DNA of 64,000 nt, taken from assembly GCA_965220365.1 (NCBI GenBank), contig OZ244823.1, forward strand, positions 1,984,001-2,048,000, read 5' to 3'. Positions 61,090 through 64,000 of this stretch are shown here, piece by piece. A program made the translations under genes and the position numbers. The notes beneath the pieces are model-generated. The model was not told the DNA's origin. It saw nothing but the letters and a program-made list of their open reading frames with translations, and searched no databases. Position 1 is the stretch's first letter, and each line of letters opens with the position of its first letter. Source of the DNA: Bin80 sp965220365 (GTDB lineage Bacteria > Bacteroidota > Rhodothermia > Rhodothermales > Bin80).

Positions 61090-62492
61090 GGCTCTTCCCC
61101 CGTTTGTATGGGTAGGACGTTGAATTCTATTGTAAATGTAAGGAGTGTGGAGAGAATTGGCACCTATTTCTTGCATGTTCCGAGTGATCCATCACGATTT
61201 TATTTTTTTTCACTTCATTTTCATCAACGATATGTCCGTACGACCGAGAGACATCAGCCGCCTGTTAGGCGTTCATTCACCGTGGGAGGTTTCCGATGTG
61301 ACGATTGCGCACAAGACGCGGGAAGTCCAGATCCAGGTAACCTGTAAAGCAGGCCACCCATTGCGGTGTCCAGAGTGCGATACCGAGTGTCCGGGCTATG
61401 ATCAGCGTCGTCGGCAATGGCGTCACCTGGATATGTGCGCGTATCGTACGCTGGTGGTCGCGGATCTTCCTCGCGTGGAGTGTCCCGAACATGGAGTGCG
61501 CACGGTATCGGTTCCGTGGGCGGAACCGAAGGCTCGGTTCACGGCGGAGTTTGAATCTCTGGTGATTGATTGGCTGCAGGAGGCGAGTGTATCGGCGGTG
61601 TCGCGTTTGATGGGTGTAAGTTGGAACGCGATTGACGGGATCATGCAGCGCGCGGTCGAACGGGGCCTTGCACGCAGATCGAAGCAGCACATTGCCCATA
61701 TTGGTGTGGACTGATTCCGCAAGCGTCATGACTATGTCACCATTGTGTCCGATCCCAAATCAGGCACGGTGCTGCATGTAGGCGAAGGTCGTAAGAAAGC
61801 CTCTCTTCAGGATTGGTATGCCGGGCTTAGTTCGGCGCAGTTGGAGGGCATCAAGAGCGTGAGCATGGACATGTGGCCGGCGTATATCAACGCCACGTTG
61901 GACCATGTCCCTGGAGCGGATCAGAAGGTGGCCTTTGACCGGTTTCACGTGGCCAAATGCTTGGGAGATGCCGTGGATAAGGTGCGACGTCAGGAGCACC
62001 GGGCCCTGATGAAACAGGGACAGGAAGACCTCAAAGGAACGAAGTATGACTGGTTAACCAATCCCGCCAACCTGTCTCGGAAGCAGAAACTGCGCTTTCA
62101 GCAGTTGCGCACCAGTACGCGAAAGACGACCCGGGCATGGGCGATCAAGGAAATGGCCCAGCGGTTATGGCATTATGTGCATCCCACCTGGGCGCGCAAG
62201 GGATAGAAGCGATGGTTGTCCTGGGCCATGAGATGTCGACTGGAGCCCATCAAGGCCGCCGCCAAAACCATCAAAAAACATCTGTGGGGCATCATCAATG
62301 CAATCATCCTGAAGGTGAGCAATGGACCCGCGGAAAGCATCAACAGTCGAATCAAAACCGTCAAAATGCGCAGTCGAGGCTTTCGCAACAAACAACGGTT
62401 TGCAAACGCCATTTACTTCCACCTGGGAGGACTTGATCTATACCCCGAAGGCGTTCAAAGATGAGTTTACCCACTGATAAAGGGGAAGAGCC
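61090..62492 (+). mobile_element. ISL3-family insertion sequence, copy B (1403 bp), defective
   Basis: This is the same element as 45580-46986 but in the opposite orientation. The ends read GGCTCTTCCCCC and, inward from the right, GGCTCTTCCCC. The 8-bp target duplication TTATTTTT flanks it at 61082-61089 and 62493-62500 and differs from that of copy A, so the two inserted independently. The 4-bp length difference is explained by a 6-bp deletion in the transposase and two extra T's in a T-run upstream of it. Confidence 0.94.
61232..62464 (+). pseudogene. Inactivated ISL3-family transposase
   Basis: The gene aligns codon for codon with the intact transposase of copy A but has two nonsense lesions. 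At 61712-61714 a 6-bp deletion plus a substitution replaces the Glu-Thr-Ser codons after the first catalytic Asp (VDETSFRK in copy A) with TGA. At 62204-62206 a Trp codon is TAG (ARKGWKRW in copy A). The final catalytic region reads AESINSR instead of AEGINSR. It cannot make a full-length transposase, although copy A could act on its ends. Confidence 0.93.
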
Positions 62493-63035
62493 TTATTTTT
62501 AAGTCTTTACAGAACAAGTAGTTACATCTTACAATCGTCATTGAATCTGGGCACCATCCGCTAATTTTGGCGCTTAGGGGCGCAAAACAGTCCACACTGG
62601 TGATTTTGTATGCGTGGATGCACGGGTATGAGAATTTAGGGTGAGACGGGCCTTTGGGGCTTCACATTTATTGCGGGGACTGTTGCACAATCTTAATACA
62701 CAATGGTGCATCGTGGAAATGCTGCTCTACCAATGTTCCATAGGAGCACGTCGATATACATCCACTAAGAGTAGTGCAAGGAGCGTCCTCATTCGGAGTG
62801 GAAACCAAGCTTGCATACATGTACTCGCTAAGTTCAGGCGGGAGGTGTTTCCCGATTTAGAACTTGCAAAAACACTGGAAAGTTTGGAGTTGGGTTTCTA
62901 GTTTGCTAGAATCATTCAACCCAGACGCAAATAATTCATACACTTTATATCAGTCCTTCGGAGTATTGATTTTGAATTAAGTTGAAGCGTCCTTATCTTG
63001 CCCGTGTCTATAACCAAAAGTTCTTCTATAATCCA
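62493..63035. other. 543-bp region right of the IS, no clear gene
   Basis: One plus-strand frame of 86 codons (62641-62901) exists, but it shows no family resemblance, membrane segment or ribosome site, so I do not call it. The last 60 bp before 63036 are AT-rich and may carry the promoter of the peptide/propeller pair. Confidence 0.4.
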
Positions 63036-63311
63036 ATGATGAATAGCAGATTCATTTATGCACTTGCAGGCGTATGCTGTGCGATTTTGTTTTTCGTGTT
63101 TACGGTATTACCGCGTTTAGATGTTGCTCAGGCATCTGGCGGTGAGCTTCTTAAATTCCGTGAGACCCATGGGCACGCTGGCTGTTTCTCATCTTGTGGG
63201 ACTCGTGTTTCCTGCAGTGGCGATTGTGATAGTGAACAGCAAGATTGCTGTTCGGCGGGAGCTGAAGCGGGTAGTTCCTGTCTATACTGCGGGGCAGTTG
63301 TAGTTGAATAG
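63036..63311 (+). CDS. Small secreted Cys-rich peptide paired with a beta-propeller lipoprotein
   Basis: From the ATG at 63036 (63039 is equally possible; TTG at 62982 less likely) the protein is about 91 residues. It has a hydrophobic export segment (FIYALAGVCCAILFFVFTVL) and a mature part dense in cysteines (GCFSSCGTRVSCSGDCDSEQ, then CCSAGAEAGSSCLYCGAVVV). In Bacteroidota, short exported peptides of the NVEALA type are commonly encoded just before 6-bladed beta-propeller lipoproteins; this gene has the position and size but a different, Cys-rich sequence. Its stop overlaps the next start by 8 bp. The function is unknown. Confidence 0.65.
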   Translation: MMNSRFIYALAGVCCAILFFVFTVLPRLDVAQASGGELLKFRETHGHAGCFSSCGTRVSCSGDCDSEQQDCCSAGAEAGSSCLYCGAVVVE

Positions 63312-64000
63312 TACGCTGTACCGGATAGGTTTAATTGTCTGTGTGTTCTGGTTGGTATGTGCGTCAGCATGCCAGCCTTCGGGCCCCCGGTACCGCGTGG
63401 TGGAGTCGAATTTCGTGGAGTTTGAAGATCTCTTCACTCCCGTAGATACGGTTCGTTTTGACACCTCGGTGCTTATTGGTGGGATAAACTTTATAGATCT
63501 ATCTGACCAAGGGGAATTTCTGGTGACGGATGATATTACAAGAGCGTTGCACATCTTTACAGCTTCCGGCCGCCATGTCCGTACGATTGAGATCTCGCGG
63601 TGCAATCCAGAAGACGGTGGAGGACCGCTCAGTGCCCGCTTTCTAAGGAACGGTAGCATGATCGCTACTACACCAGGAGGAGTTTATGCTATCAATGCCG
63701 ACGGATCATGCAAGCAGCGACTCTTGGAACTACCTCCGAATCGTCCATCATTCTGTGAACGACAGGATACCGTCTATTTTTTGAATCCGTCGGCGAGGCC
63801 TCCATTGATCCATGCTTATTCTCCCAAGTCGGATACTGTACGGAATTATGCTCTGAGGGAACCCAAGTTTCCAAGGTCAGCCAGTATCAAGGGAGGTATT
63901 GAGGGACGAGAGATTACTTGCTTTGATCGGGGCATATTCTACCGTTATGCAGAAAGCAGTGACGGGGAGTCTCTATGGCCTAGGAGTTATCCTGTGATGC
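63304..64000 (+). CDS. 6-bladed beta-propeller lipoprotein, 3' end beyond window
   Basis: The frame begins at a TTG (63304) overlapping the upstream stop and is open to the window edge (232 codons). The N-terminus is a lipoprotein signal (MNSTLYRIGLIVCVFWLVCA, then SAC with the lipid cysteine at residue 23). Propeller-type repeats follow: INFIDLSDQGEFLVTDDITR, ALHIFTASGRHVRTIEI, then RNGSMIATTPGGVYAINADG. This is the pattern of 6-bladed beta-propeller (NHL/BF-type) lipoproteins of Bacteroidota, which sit on the outer membrane with an unknown ligand. Translational overlap with the Cys-rich peptide gene implies a functional pair. Confidence 0.75.
   Translation, partial: MNSTLYRIGLIVCVFWLVCASACQPSGPRYRVVESNFVEFEDLFTPVDTVRFDTSVLIGGINFIDLSDQGEFLVTDDITRALHIFTASGRHVRTIEISRCNPEDGGGPLSARFLRNGSMIATTPGGVYAINADGSCKQRLLELPPNRPSFCERQDTVYFLNPSARPPLIHAYSPKSDTVRNYALREPKFPRSASIKGGIEGREITCFDRGIFYRYAESSDGESLWPRSYPVM

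Noticed and set aside
45580..62492. Composite transposon bounded by two ISL3 copies
   Set aside because: Each copy has its own perfect 8-bp target duplication (CCATTTTT and TTATTTTT), which shows two separate insertions, and the interior includes conserved foldase genes.
62641..62901. An 86-codon frame right of ISL3 copy B
   Set aside because: No ribosome site, family motif or coupling to neighbours.

Overview
The window looks like chromosome from a free-living Bacteroidota-type bacterium, most likely the Rhodothermia/Balneolia side of the phylum. The reasons are a type IX secretion sorting tail on a giant Calx-beta protein, a YtxJ-type bacilliredoxin, a PSP1/RicT protein, and a small secreted peptide paired with a 6-bladed beta-propeller lipoprotein. 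This placement is inference from gene content; there is no rRNA in the window. Housekeeping operons alternate with insertion sequences and accessory patches.

Layout. 1-4447: dnaK (3' end cut by the window edge), divergent from pgsA-pyrE-cinA. 4452-6404: a complete ISNCY-like element whose 8-bp target duplication contains the cinA stop codon. 6433-9534: a three-gene cluster (ParB-like protein, PD-(D/E)XK-like protein, Dam-type adenine methylase), read here as a candidate restriction/defence unit, with a 90-nt hairpin upstream. 10130-11146: recA. 11461-13516: a small gene and a DUF2335-like membrane protein gene broken by an ISL3 element and by a frameshift. 13941-19757: a methionine/one-carbon unit, with an ArsR-methyltransferase-MetF fusion followed by methionine synthase split into two genes. 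19995-27593: fdxA, bacilliredoxin, M3 peptidase, an accD-nagB-DAHP synthase operon and an EF-G paralogue. 27709-32706: a Spondin_N/Calx-beta/T9SS surface protein with eleven 336-bp repeats.

32.7-36.4 kb holds a partial duplication of the ricT 3' end, two copies of a TA-flanked miniature inverted-repeat element, ricT, holB and tRNA-Met. 36416-45556: a GroES-like gene, a sodium:solute symporter, parC-parE, an EamA transporter and an SDR. 45580-46986 and 61090-62492 are two copies of one ISL3 element in opposite orientation; the second has a dead transposase. Between them lie a MoxR/parvulin-foldase operon (47070-52407) and, at 52.9-61.1 kb, an accessory island. The island encodes three ComEC-type metallo-beta-lactamase-fold proteins (two frameshifted), a single-chain E2-E1-JAB protein, a membrane-spanning patatin-like phospholipase and a four-helix membrane protein. 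It resembles ubiquitin-like-conjugation anti-phage systems but has no visible CD-NTase cyclase or ubiquitin-like protein, and is the best candidate for an undescribed system. The window closes with a Cys-rich secreted peptide gene translationally overlapped with a beta-propeller lipoprotein gene that runs off the edge.

Limits: everything was read by eye from sequence and translation. Family names rest on remembered motifs, not database searches, and several starts are uncertain by tens of bases.
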